From: Bacteroidales bacterium
GTDB taxonomy: Bacteria; Bacteroidota; Bacteroidia; Bacteroidales; Tenuifilaceae
DNA: 35,884 nucleotides
Direction: 5' to 3'
Assembly (NCBI GenBank): GCA_028708425.1
Contig: JAQVYY010000037.1
Span: forward strand, 1 to 35,884
The notes below the pieces were generated by a model, which searched no databases, was not told the origin of the DNA, and was given only the letters and a program-made list of their open reading frames with translations. A program made the position numbers and the translations under genes. Positions 25,983 to 33,521 of this stretch are shown in pieces (the first letter of the stretch is position 1; each line of letters starts with the position of its first letter).

Positions 25983-26009
25983 GGGGTGTCTTATGGCACC
26001 CCTTTTTTC
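25983..26009 (+). terminator. Terminator after the peptide transporter gene
   Basis: An 8-bp stem with one G-U pair (GGGGTGTC at 25983-25990, GGCACCCC at 25995-26002) has a 4-nt loop and six T residues. An ATG at 25993 lies within the hairpin, which argues against its use as the start of the next gene. Confidence 0.85.
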
Positions 26010-26025
26010 AATAAAAAGTTTAAAG

Positions 26026-26397
26026 ATGAGCAAAATAAAAAAAGATAAATCGCTAAAGAGTGCTAATGCACTAGAACTTGTGCCAGAAAAATTGCAGGCA
26101 TTTGAGGTTACCGATTCGGGGTTGGTAACTATTCTCGTACCCCGTACCAGGAGTCGGTTTATGCTTCGCATAATGAAACGCCTTAATCGTTCGCCGAATA
26201 TCACCATTGAACTCGATGAGATTGGATCGAAATTATGGCTGCTTATCGATGGCAAGCTAACTACCCAAGAGGTATGCACCAAACTACAACAAGGGTTAGA
26301 CAATAAGCTAGAGCAGGCTCCCGAAAGGGTAGTGAAGTACCTATCGGGCTTGTATTATAACAAGCACATAACCTTTAAAAGAATTGAAGAGCAGTAA
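26026..26397 (+). CDS. PqqD-like orphan protein
   Basis: A 123-aa protein with a PqqD-like winged fold at about 35-115: VTILVPRTRSRF, then IELDEIGSKLWLLIDGKLTT and a helical end. PqqD-type domains (RRE) bind the leader of ribosomal peptides for radical-SAM or other modifying enzymes, but no precursor, radical-SAM or protease gene is near, so the role here is unknown. I chose ATG 26026, which follows TTTAAAG. An in-frame ATG at 25993 is inside the preceding terminator. A Lys-rich N-terminal tail precedes the fold. The stop lies five bases from that of the convergent outer-membrane gene. Confidence 0.78.
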   Translation: MSKIKKDKSLKSANALELVPEKLQAFEVTDSGLVTILVPRTRSRFMLRIMKRLNRSPNITIELDEIGSKLWLLIDGKLTTQEVCTKLQQGLDNKLEQAPERVVKYLSGLYYNKHITFKRIEEQ

Positions 26398-26402
26398 GCT
26401 TG

Positions 26403-27065
26403 CTAGGGGAAGAATGGGTTATGCCGCTGGTAACCATACTGATTAAATGGTGAGTAGCCCCAACCGAAAGCTGGGCCATTTATTACTCCAAATGATGCTC
26501 CAATGCTTACCTTTTCCGAAACTTTATAGTCCATTCCCAATGAAAATTGGCTGTAATCTGTAGTGCCAACACCCATTTTATAGGGCGAGATATACAGCTG
26601 ATTCTTGCCAAAGGATCCCATTCCGTAGAAGCTCAATTTTTCGTTTAGCTGGTAGTGCGCATAAGCAAATGCCTCGGTTGGATTTCCAGAGGTTTGTTGC
26701 TCAAAAAGCTGACCACCAACGCTTTTAATCAGAGGTATTCCACCCATATTAGCGTACGAAAACTTTCCGCCAGCGGTAATTTGCAGCTTGTTGGTGGCCA
26801 TAAACGATACCGTTGGACTTATAAAGGTTGACGATAATCCCCCGCCAAAATTTGAGTAGCTGGATCCTACTTCAACTGAGTAGCAAGGTTTTCGAGTGCC
26901 ACTAATCTTCCAAGGGTCAAAGGTTGTTGTGTCCGATGATGACTCAACCCTGTTGAAATAGGCTGGGTTGTATAGTTTGTGCAAATTTCTCGCAAGCTGG
27001 GCTTGAGCTATAGAGCCCATTAGCAGCATTGATATTAGAATGCAATGTTTAACGAAAGTTTTCAT
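26403..27065 (-). CDS. Small exported beta-rich (outer-membrane-like) protein
   Basis: A 220-aa secreted protein that I cannot place in a named family. A clear signal peptide (about 1-22, ending SIAQA) is followed by about 45 polar residues and then alternating strands rich in Gly, Ser, Tyr and Phe (CYSVEVGSSYSNFGGGL, QLSFYGMG-like and FSLGMDYKVSEKVSIGASFG). The strand pattern fits a small outer-membrane barrel of roughly eight to ten strands. The C-terminus is an aromatic Tyr/Asn/Phe-rich tail ending NPFFP instead of a typical barrel end. It converges on the PqqD-like gene, five bases away. Function unknown. Confidence 0.72.
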   Translation of the reverse strand: MKTFVKHCILISMLLMGSIAQAQLARNLHKLYNPAYFNRVESSSDTTTFDPWKISGTRKPCYSVEVGSSYSNFGGGLSSTFISPTVSFMATNKLQITAGGKFSYANMGGIPLIKSVGGQLFEQQTSGNPTEAFAYAHYQLNEKLSFYGMGSFGKNQLYISPYKMGVGTTDYSQFSLGMDYKVSEKVSIGASFGVINGPAFGWGYSPFNQYGYQRHNPFFP

Positions 27066-27271
27066 GGTTTAGAAGTTACAGCTTGTTACTATATTCCATA
27101 AACCCAAAAATAATGATAAAGTTGGCAAAACGAGCCTAAATTTTGCAATTTTTATGTTAAAAGAGTTAAAAACCACCAGTTGCACCATGTTTTAAAGTAA
27201 ATTGTATGGTTCCATCAAAAAAAATATATATAATTGAATCAAATTGATTACTTTTATTACAAAATATTCCA

Positions 27272-28030
27272 ATGGCAAATATTATTAGCATAATAAACAA
27301 CAAGGGAGGAACAGGTAAAACTACTACGGTTTTAAATCTTGGTGCCGCATTATCGCGTAAAAGAAAACGGGTACTGTTAGTTGACCTCGATAGCCAATGC
27401 AATTTAACCTCGGCTTTTGGAGTTGATTCTAATGGTGTAGGAATTGGGGAATTACTAATAGGGAAAGCCGATTTTTTGGATGTGGTGAAAAGGAACGGGA
27501 AGCTATCCCTAATCCCTGCAAGTGAAAAGCTAATCGATTACGAGTTCCAGCTCAGCAATGAGCCAGGGAGGGAGTACATGCTTCGCGAGCAGCTCGAACG
27601 GGTTGCGCATAATTACGATTATATTATTATTGATTGTCCGCCTAGCTTAGGAACACTATCAACCAACTCGCTGGTAGCAGCAAAACACTTTATTGTTCCT
27701 ATGCAGGCCGAAAATTTTGCTTTTATTGGGCTTGATAGGATTATGCTAATTTCCGATAAGGTTAAAAAGCGAATGAATCCTGATTTAGCTTTAGCAGGAA
27801 TACTTTTCGTAAAACTTGATCCCAGAACAAAGTTCAGCCAAGCCGTTATTCACAGCTTGTCAGAAAATCAGAATTTTGCGGGAAAACTTTTTAATACCTA
27901 TATAAGGCAAGACATATCGTTAATGGAGTCGGGTGCATTTAAGCAGACCGTTTACGAATATGCTCCTAAAAGCCGTGGAGCGCACGACTATAATGATTTG
28001 GCAAAAGAAATACTGAAAATTTATGGCTAA
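27272..28030 (+). CDS. ParA-family ATPase
   Basis: A 252-aa deviant-Walker ATPase. The deviant Walker A KGGTGKTT is at 11-18, Walker A' is LLVDLDSQCNLT at about 35-46, and Walker B is IIIDCPPSLG. There is no N-terminal helix-turn-helix, so it resembles the small ParA type used for plasmid partition or for positioning of cellular cargo. It overlaps the next gene by eight bases, so the two are made together. No ParB-type gene and no parS palindrome (TGTTTCACGTGAAACA) is in the window. The cargo is unknown: chromosome, plasmid-derived locus or protein complex are all possible. Confidence 0.9.
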   Translation: MANIISIINNKGGTGKTTTVLNLGAALSRKRKRVLLVDLDSQCNLTSAFGVDSNGVGIGELLIGKADFLDVVKRNGKLSLIPASEKLIDYEFQLSNEPGREYMLREQLERVAHNYDYIIIDCPPSLGTLSTNSLVAAKHFIVPMQAENFAFIGLDRIMLISDKVKKRMNPDLALAGILFVKLDPRTKFSQAVIHSLSENQNFAGKLFNTYIRQDISLMESGAFKQTVYEYAPKSRGAHDYNDLAKEILKIYG

Positions 28031-28313
28031 GGGCAAACAAACAATAAGCGATATACAAAAGGCATTGCTGTCGAGTACCCGTTATATTAAGGACGAAAAA
28101 GCGGACGTATCGGCTTCAAGGCAACCGACCAAAAAGCAAGAAGCTACCAAACCTGAGGTGAATATTGACCCCTTGGTGATGAGAAAGATTAGGATACTAG
28201 CCCCGTATGAGGGCGAAACTACCGATGAACTTATTAACAAAGCGTTAAATCATTACCTGAGGCTAAAATCGCTTCAGCTCGAAAAGGCCATAGAGAAGCT
28301 AACAAAGGAGTAA
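28023..28313 (+). CDS. Small ribbon-helix-helix partner of ParA
   Basis: A 96-aa basic protein. Residues about 1-45 are Lys-rich and probably disordered. Residues about 45-82 look like a ribbon-helix-helix unit: a strand (EVNID), helix one (LVMRKIRILAPYEG) and helix two (TTDELINKALNHYLRL). This is the architecture of ParG/ParR-type centromere-binding and repressor proteins that work with small ParA ATPases, and the eight-base overlap with the ATPase gene supports a pair. The RHH reading is mine from sequence pattern. It could instead be a scaffold for a ParA-like cargo system. Confidence 0.7.
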   Translation: MAKGKQTISDIQKALLSSTRYIKDEKADVSASRQPTKKQEATKPEVNIDPLVMRKIRILAPYEGETTDELINKALNHYLRLKSLQLEKAIEKLTKE

Positions 28314-28319
28314 ATAGTA

Positions 28320-30188
28320 TCAGAAAGTGCCCTGTTTTGGCGTTTTATTGAATTCGAGAATTTCTCTTGCTTTACCTTTTAACTGTACCGTGGTGTCAAG
28401 CTCAGCAAACTCTTCTTCAGAAATCATTTTACGTAGCAGCATGGTGCTCGATACATTTTTAAAGTATTCGGGCATGTGTTTTTTTAGTTCAAGGTTACTA
28501 TCGAAATAGTTCGTAAAGTGCGACGGTCTAGGAATAACACTTGCAAGGAAAATCGCCTCATTTAGCTCAATATCTATTGGTTTTTTTTGAAAGTAAAACT
28601 GTGCAGCTTCGGTAATACCATTAATATTGGGTCCCCAATCGATAATATTTAGATAGATTTCGAGCATACGCTCTTTACTAACCAGATGCTGCGATTCTAT
28701 TAGCCATACAATTACTGCCTCTTCGGCTTTTCGGGCAATGGTTTTCTTTTTATCTAGATATAGGTTTTTTACTAGCTGCATGGTTATGGTACTTCCGCCA
28801 CGGGCTAATTTTTTATCCTTTATATTACGAGAAATTGCGTAGCTAAAAGCCTCGGCATCGAATCCTTTATGACGGAAAAAACCACCATCTTCGGTTACAA
28901 TAGCTGAGTTTATTACATGGTGCGATATTTGGTTTAATGGGCAAAAGCTTGGGTTTACGGTATCTAAAACAATTGCTTTGGTTGTGGTGTCATTTACGTG
29001 TATCCTGTGGGTAAATCCCCTGTTTAGCTCTCTGAAATCGGTATTTCCATATTGTTTAATCGTAAAGCCTTGGGGTGATAGCTTTGCAAATATTTTTAGG
29101 CTATCGGTTTTACAAAAATCCACATCAATACTTGCTGTAAGGCTCACGTTGCCATCTACCTTAATATTTTCGATACGCTTAAATAATCCTTTGGGTATTG
29201 ATTCAAAAATGTTGTTGTCCTCAAAAATATGATCCGAAACGGTAAGTGATATTTCTGGCCCGCTATGTAATGTTGATGTTAAGCTGAATGGGATAGAAAT
29301 TTGGTTAAATGAAGCGTATGAGGGTTTATCGATAGTAATAATCTGTTCCGAATGGTTACTGGAGAGGTAAAGTCCAACCGAATCAATAAAAACTTTGCTG
29401 TCGGCAAGCCTATTGTGCTGAGCTCGTAAACCGTACAGATTCGATTTTAATCCAAGGCGTATACCTTTGTTTTCGGGCGAAACATCTTCTAAACTAATAC
29501 TTAAAGAGTCCATCCCAGCAGGAGTACCCAGCTCCGACTGAATAAGCGGAAAAGTATAACCATCCTCAAAAGTAGTATTAATAGTAACGCTATGGCTGCT
29601 TCGGTTTACCTTGCTTTCGGTAAAAAATTGCTGGTTACCACTATCGGTAGAAACGAGAAAGAGCAAGCTGAAATTCCCACGATTACATTCAAAATTACTT
29701 CCCGAAACGCTAGTTTTTTCATTTTTACCGTACTGTAAACCAAGCTTGCTGCAAGAAAAGCTGCAGTGTGTGTACAGGCTGTAAAGCGGCTCCGATAGGT
29801 TAATGAGCATTGAGTTTAGACGGTTTAAATGAAATAGTATTCTGTTTGAGTAGAATGTGGTATCTGCACAGGTATGCTCTCTCCGTATTGTATTGTTTTT
29901 TAGTTTTGATTTAAGTTTTAGCAGAATGTGGATGGGTAACTGGGTATTTACTTTTTTAAATGCAACCGAGGTTTTCGAATTAGGGTGCACAATATGAAGG
30001 CTGTCGAAAACTATATTTGATAATTTGCCAATCCTTGCCCCAGAGTACTCGATGCGTAAATCGTATCTTCGCTCTACGCTTGGGATATTTTGATTTAAAA
30101 CATATCTAAATATGGGTGTCTTTAAAAAATGAAGTAGCACAAGCAGCGCAACGAGAATGCTTAACCAGACGATTAATTTTTTTCGCAT
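28320..30188 (-). CDS. GT51 peptidoglycan glycosyltransferase with large N-terminal domain
   Basis: A 622-aa inner-membrane protein that should polymerise lipid II into glycan strands. A membrane helix is at about 5-22. Residues about 25-400 form an extracytoplasmic, strand-rich region without a recognised enzyme motif; its start (YDLRIEYSGARIGKLSNIVF) looks AsmA/TamB-like. The GT51 domain is at about 410-580: EDGGFFRHKG with catalytic Glu433, RGGSTITMQLVKN, RKAEEAVIVWLIE with second Glu490, and LEIYLNIIDWG. No transpeptidase domain follows, so it is monofunctional. Typical MtgA places GT51 right after the membrane helix, so this layout is unusual. It converges on the ParA/RHH pair with a six-base gap. 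Confidence 0.88.
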   Translation of the reverse strand: MRKKLIVWLSILVALLVLLHFLKTPIFRYVLNQNIPSVERRYDLRIEYSGARIGKLSNIVFDSLHIVHPNSKTSVAFKKVNTQLPIHILLKLKSKLKNNTIRREHTCADTTFYSNRILFHLNRLNSMLINLSEPLYSLYTHCSFSCSKLGLQYGKNEKTSVSGSNFECNRGNFSLLFLVSTDSGNQQFFTESKVNRSSHSVTINTTFEDGYTFPLIQSELGTPAGMDSLSISLEDVSPENKGIRLGLKSNLYGLRAQHNRLADSKVFIDSVGLYLSSNHSEQIITIDKPSYASFNQISIPFSLTSTLHSGPEISLTVSDHIFEDNNIFESIPKGLFKRIENIKVDGNVSLTASIDVDFCKTDSLKIFAKLSPQGFTIKQYGNTDFRELNRGFTHRIHVNDTTTKAIVLDTVNPSFCPLNQISHHVINSAIVTEDGGFFRHKGFDAEAFSYAISRNIKDKKLARGGSTITMQLVKNLYLDKKKTIARKAEEAVIVWLIESQHLVSKERMLEIYLNIIDWGPNINGITEAAQFYFQKKPIDIELNEAIFLASVIPRPSHFTNYFDSNLELKKHMPEYFKNVSSTMLLRKMISEEEFAELDTTVQLKGKAREILEFNKTPKQGTF

Positions 30189-30264
30189 AAAAAAATGGGT
30201 CTAACGCAAAGGTAACCCAGTTTTTCATAAAAACAGTAGCTGATTTTAATTTGTTTGGTAATGT

Positions 30265-30410
30265 AACCCGCATTATTCATCAAATTTATTAATGATGAAT
30301 ATAAATGCGGGTTACCCCGACTTAGTTGAGCCCAATTTTGGGTAACAAAATTGGTTGTGAAACTTAGTCGCTGCCAGAAACCCCAATTATTCTTTCGAAT
30401 AATTGGGGTT
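30265..30410 (+). repeat. Dispersed three-hairpin repeat, copy 6 (reference full copy)
   Basis: Unit A (30265-30313) is an imperfect palindrome with AACCCGCAT/ATGCGGGTT ends. Unit B (30318-30370) is a long hairpin whose outer arms CGACTTAGTT/AACTTAGTCG differ by one base from perfect complementarity and whose inner arms CCAATTTTG/CAAAATTGG (30332-30340, 30346-30354) are perfect. Unit C (30379-30410) is a 13-bp perfect stem. It lies between two minus-strand genes and encodes no protein. Confidence 0.9.
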
Positions 30411-30434
30411 AAAACTATATTGTAACTTTGAAAA

Positions 30435-31937
30435 CTAGAACTTATAACGAACAGTAAAAACAAACCTATCCTGTGCAACGTCCCTATTAACCATAGAAGC
30501 TATTAAGTAAGGCCTATACTTATCATTAAACTGAATACGTTGGTATGCCCAATCGAGGTTTACGCTATTAATTGCAAGGCCAAAACCTCCAGAAAAAATA
30601 TCGGTATGCGAAGCAGCATATTCATTTCCATCGATATAAGGGCTTCCGTAGTATGCATAACCAGCCCTAAGGGCTAAGCTGCCAATCCAGTACTCAGCAC
30701 CCGTTTTGAGGTTAAACGTGCTTGTGTAATTGCTTTTAATATCCTGGTTTTCGTCTATAAACTTATACCCATCACCTCCCTTTCCAAATCGCATTTTTGC
30801 ATAGTCAATAAACTCATAATCAACGCTTATCAGAGCCTTTGTACCAAAGGTATATGCAACCGAACCAATTAGTTTATACGGAGATTCTATTTTATAATCG
30901 TATAAATTTGCAGGCGTTTCGTCCGATACATTTCTAACATTAAAAACAGATCCCATGGTTTCAAAGTACTCCTCAGAAATATCGTAGAATGTTGGTGTAT
31001 GCACTGCAAAACCCAATCTAACCGAGGGTAATGGTCTGTAGATAGCGCCTACCTTAAGGTTATAACCATTTCCGGTAAGCAATAAGCTTTGGTTATAGTT
31101 TAACGACCGAAATAGGTCGCCATTGGCAAGAGGCTGGTTACTTTCAAAAGCCGACTCAGCATAATACACATTACTCTCGTAGTAAACATTCTGCACACCT
31201 ATAGTTGCGCCTAAATACAAGCTGTTCGCAATATTGGCTCCTAGCGAAAAGGTGTACTCTCCCACTCCACCCCTCGAAGAAATGGACTGATCCTGGTAAA
31301 CACCATCACCTTGATTTAGCGCAGCAACATAATGTAACGTATCGCCTCCTGGTACCAAAAGATCCTCATTGGGATTGATTAAATATGTATACCACGCCAT
31401 AACCGATGTCCACGCATCCCTATTTGCACCTGTAAAACTATCAAGTTCTAAGGGAGTATACCCTTGAGCGCTCGATGCAAAAAGATCCATTATCGAGTTG
31501 ATTGAGTTTTCGCCTAGAGCCGTGGTTTCGCTATAAAAATCGTTAAGCCTATTGTACCCAATCCCAAAGTTTAGCCTAACCAAACCCTTTTCCTCTTCAC
31601 TTTCGAGCCGACTAAACGAGCCCACCAAGCCAAAGTTGTCAACTAAAACTCGGGTACGTGAATCGGTATAAGAGCTGTTTAAATACTCGGCCCTATCGTT
31701 ACGTATTTTAAGGCTGGGAGTAAATGAAAATTCCGACGAACGGAAAACACCCAAACCAGCAGGATTATAGCTTAACGAGGAGAACTCTGAGCCTAAGGCT
31801 CCAAATGCGCCCCCCATGCTAACCATACGTGCCGATCCGTAACTATAGTAACTCGATAAACGAAGTACATCGCTTGGCCCCTGAGCAAAAATGCTAATCG
31901 GCAGTAGGCATATTAAAATTAAGAATGTTTTTCTCAT
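30435..31937 (-). CDS. OmpP1/FadL-family outer-membrane protein
   Basis: A 500-aa outer-membrane barrel. A signal peptide (about 1-19, ending IFAQ) leads into SARMVSMGGAFGALGSEFSS and the NPAGLGVF motif, which is the FadL/TodX-like N-terminal hatch signature. The remaining residues are alternating strands and the chain ends in a strand closing with an aromatic residue (VFTVRYKF), as expected for insertion by the BAM complex. Many Bacteroidota annotate such proteins as hemin receptor, but the family evidence supports a hydrophobic-substrate channel or uncharacterised porin. It lies 122 bases downstream of the Ser-rich lipoprotein gene on the same strand and could share a transcript. Confidence 0.82.
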   Translation of the reverse strand: MRKTFLILICLLPISIFAQGPSDVLRLSSYYSYGSARMVSMGGAFGALGSEFSSLSYNPAGLGVFRSSEFSFTPSLKIRNDRAEYLNSSYTDSRTRVLVDNFGLVGSFSRLESEEEKGLVRLNFGIGYNRLNDFYSETTALGENSINSIMDLFASSAQGYTPLELDSFTGANRDAWTSVMAWYTYLINPNEDLLVPGGDTLHYVAALNQGDGVYQDQSISSRGGVGEYTFSLGANIANSLYLGATIGVQNVYYESNVYYAESAFESNQPLANGDLFRSLNYNQSLLLTGNGYNLKVGAIYRPLPSVRLGFAVHTPTFYDISEEYFETMGSVFNVRNVSDETPANLYDYKIESPYKLIGSVAYTFGTKALISVDYEFIDYAKMRFGKGGDGYKFIDENQDIKSNYTSTFNLKTGAEYWIGSLALRAGYAYYGSPYIDGNEYAASHTDIFSGGFGLAINSVNLDWAYQRIQFNDKYRPYLIASMVNRDVAQDRFVFTVRYKF

Positions 31938-32059
31938 ATTGGCTATTAGTTTAAATCCAAGTTTTTACTTAAAAAATTCGGGGAAGTTGTATGAAAATAT
32001 ATTATATCATGACACCAAAATATAGTAAAACTATTGGACATTCCTAAAAATAGTTTCAC

Positions 32060-33424
32060 CTATCTTTTCCCCCTACTACTTGATGATGACGTTGAACTGC
32101 TTGATGACCTTGCCCCCGAGGATGAACTTCTTGTACCAGACGACACACTTGAACCACTGCTAGAGCGTGTTGTACTACGTGTAGTTGAACTTGACGAAGA
32201 ACTTGTGTTTGAAATTGAGCTACCTCTACTGCTAGTACTTACAGGTGAAGTAACCGAAGGTAATTTAGTTCTACCTGGGCGACTGTAGGTTCTGCTATCA
32301 TTAATATTTGAAGTTCCAATACCCCTTTTTGAATTACTCCTAGTAGGAGTGGTATATTTCGATGCATTGAATTCATTCTTATTTCCTGAATTTGGCCTTG
32401 TATAGTTGGTAGTATATGACCTATCGACTCTAGTACGTGTTGACCTAGTAACATCTTTTGAATCTGTTATGGAGTGAGATACATTTACTCTATTGGGGCT
32501 TACAATACTATTATCTTTATCTCGAGTAGGTTCTACAACAACTCTAGAGGTTCTAGATACCGATTCTTTTTTCTCGGGATCTTGAATTCCTCTTCGATTA
32601 CTAATTGAAGTTTTATTAACCTGAGAAGTTACTTCATCAAATCTTCTAGTTGATAGCGTATTATCAGCACTTATCTGTCCGCCCCCCAAAGTTACCTGTC
32701 TGGTAGATAAATTATGTTTTACCTGACCAATACTTGCACTAGCAGTTTCTGTGCTAACTGTTCCAAAACCAGGTCTACGACCATACTCATAGCCATCCAA
32801 ATATCTAGAGTAAAGAGCAGGTCCCCGATAGTAACCAAAGGAATTGTTATATGGAAGACCAAAATACAAATACAAATCAAAACATATAAAATCAGGATCA
32901 TTATATCGGTTTAGCCAAGGGTTTCTGTAGTATGGCCATCCAAACATATTGGTTATCCAAGTGGGCTCAACCCAAACCTCATCACCAACTGCAAAAACAT
33001 TATAAAAACCAGAATCGAAAGCACTAGCGTACCAATAGTCTGTAGAATACCTCACAAACCAATTGTTCATACCGTAGTATGGATTGCTTCTGGCAGCAAT
33101 TCTGCGCTCGTATGCCTCTTGGTATGAATCGACCAAAAGCCTATCGTAAGGGTTTTCGTGGGATGTTTTAAAGAGCACAGTATCTGAGGTTTTGCTTGAA
33201 TCGTTAGCCAAAAACTCTTTGTACTTCATTTCTAAAACTTCCATATCTGGAATCTTATCAGTATTTGGTCCTGATGTAACCACTTCTGCAGATGAACCAT
33301 CGGCATAGTAGTAAATACCATCACCACTAATAGGATTGGAACTACTAACATGCAAACTTGACGAGCACGATGCAAGTAATGCAAGAGCTAGAGTGAATGT
33401 GAGTAGTTTAATTGTAGTTTTCAT
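32060..33424 (-). CDS. Lipoprotein with Tyr-rich core and Ser/Arg-rich tail
   Basis: A 454-aa lipoprotein, no named family recognised. The signal peptide ends in the lipobox LASC with Cys20. Residues about 110-225 are rich in Tyr, Asn and Trp (WVEPTWITNMFGWPYYRN). After that the chain is a long Ser/Thr/Arg/Asn-rich, probably disordered region, and the last 60 residues are almost pure Ser with Arg and Thr. I chose ATG 33424: GGAGG lies six bases upstream and the signal peptide starts there. An in-frame ATG at 33478 would add 18 residues before the signal peptide and is unlikely. It is divergent from proS, with 97 bases between. Confidence 0.75.
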   Translation of the reverse strand: MKTTIKLLTFTLALALLASCSSSLHVSSSNPISGDGIYYYADGSSAEVVTSGPNTDKIPDMEVLEMKYKEFLANDSSKTSDTVLFKTSHENPYDRLLVDSYQEAYERRIAARSNPYYGMNNWFVRYSTDYWYASAFDSGFYNVFAVGDEVWVEPTWITNMFGWPYYRNPWLNRYNDPDFICFDLYLYFGLPYNNSFGYYRGPALYSRYLDGYEYGRRPGFGTVSTETASASIGQVKHNLSTRQVTLGGGQISADNTLSTRRFDEVTSQVNKTSISNRRGIQDPEKKESVSRTSRVVVEPTRDKDNSIVSPNRVNVSHSITDSKDVTRSTRTRVDRSYTTNYTRPNSGNKNEFNASKYTTPTRSNSKRGIGTSNINDSRTYSRPGRTKLPSVTSPVSTSSRGSSISNTSSSSSSTTRSTTRSSSGSSVSSGTRSSSSGARSSSSSTSSSSSRGKR

Positions 33425-33521
33425 AACAACCTCCATTTTATTTAAATAATATAGTTTTATTTCTTTTCTTTGTAACATTATTCACACACAAAACCAACAA
33501 ACTTCATACCAAAACGCATTA

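Noticed and set aside
25993-26025. ATG 25993 as PqqD-like start
   Set aside because: It lies in the hairpin of the preceding terminator and adds only 11 residues with no conserved content.
27066-27271. Centromere-like iterons upstream of parA
   Set aside because: Only AATTGA occurs twice (around 27232 and 27242). This is too short and too AT-rich to support a site.
30173-30478. 101-aa frame covering repeat copy 6
   Set aside because: It runs through the hairpin repeat and the ends of two genes, with no start signal and no family. It is more likely a chance frame.
32034-32288. Acidic 84-aa frame opposite the Ser-rich tail
   Set aside because: Its Leu/Asp/Glu richness is what the complement of Ser/Arg codons gives. 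It is a shadow.
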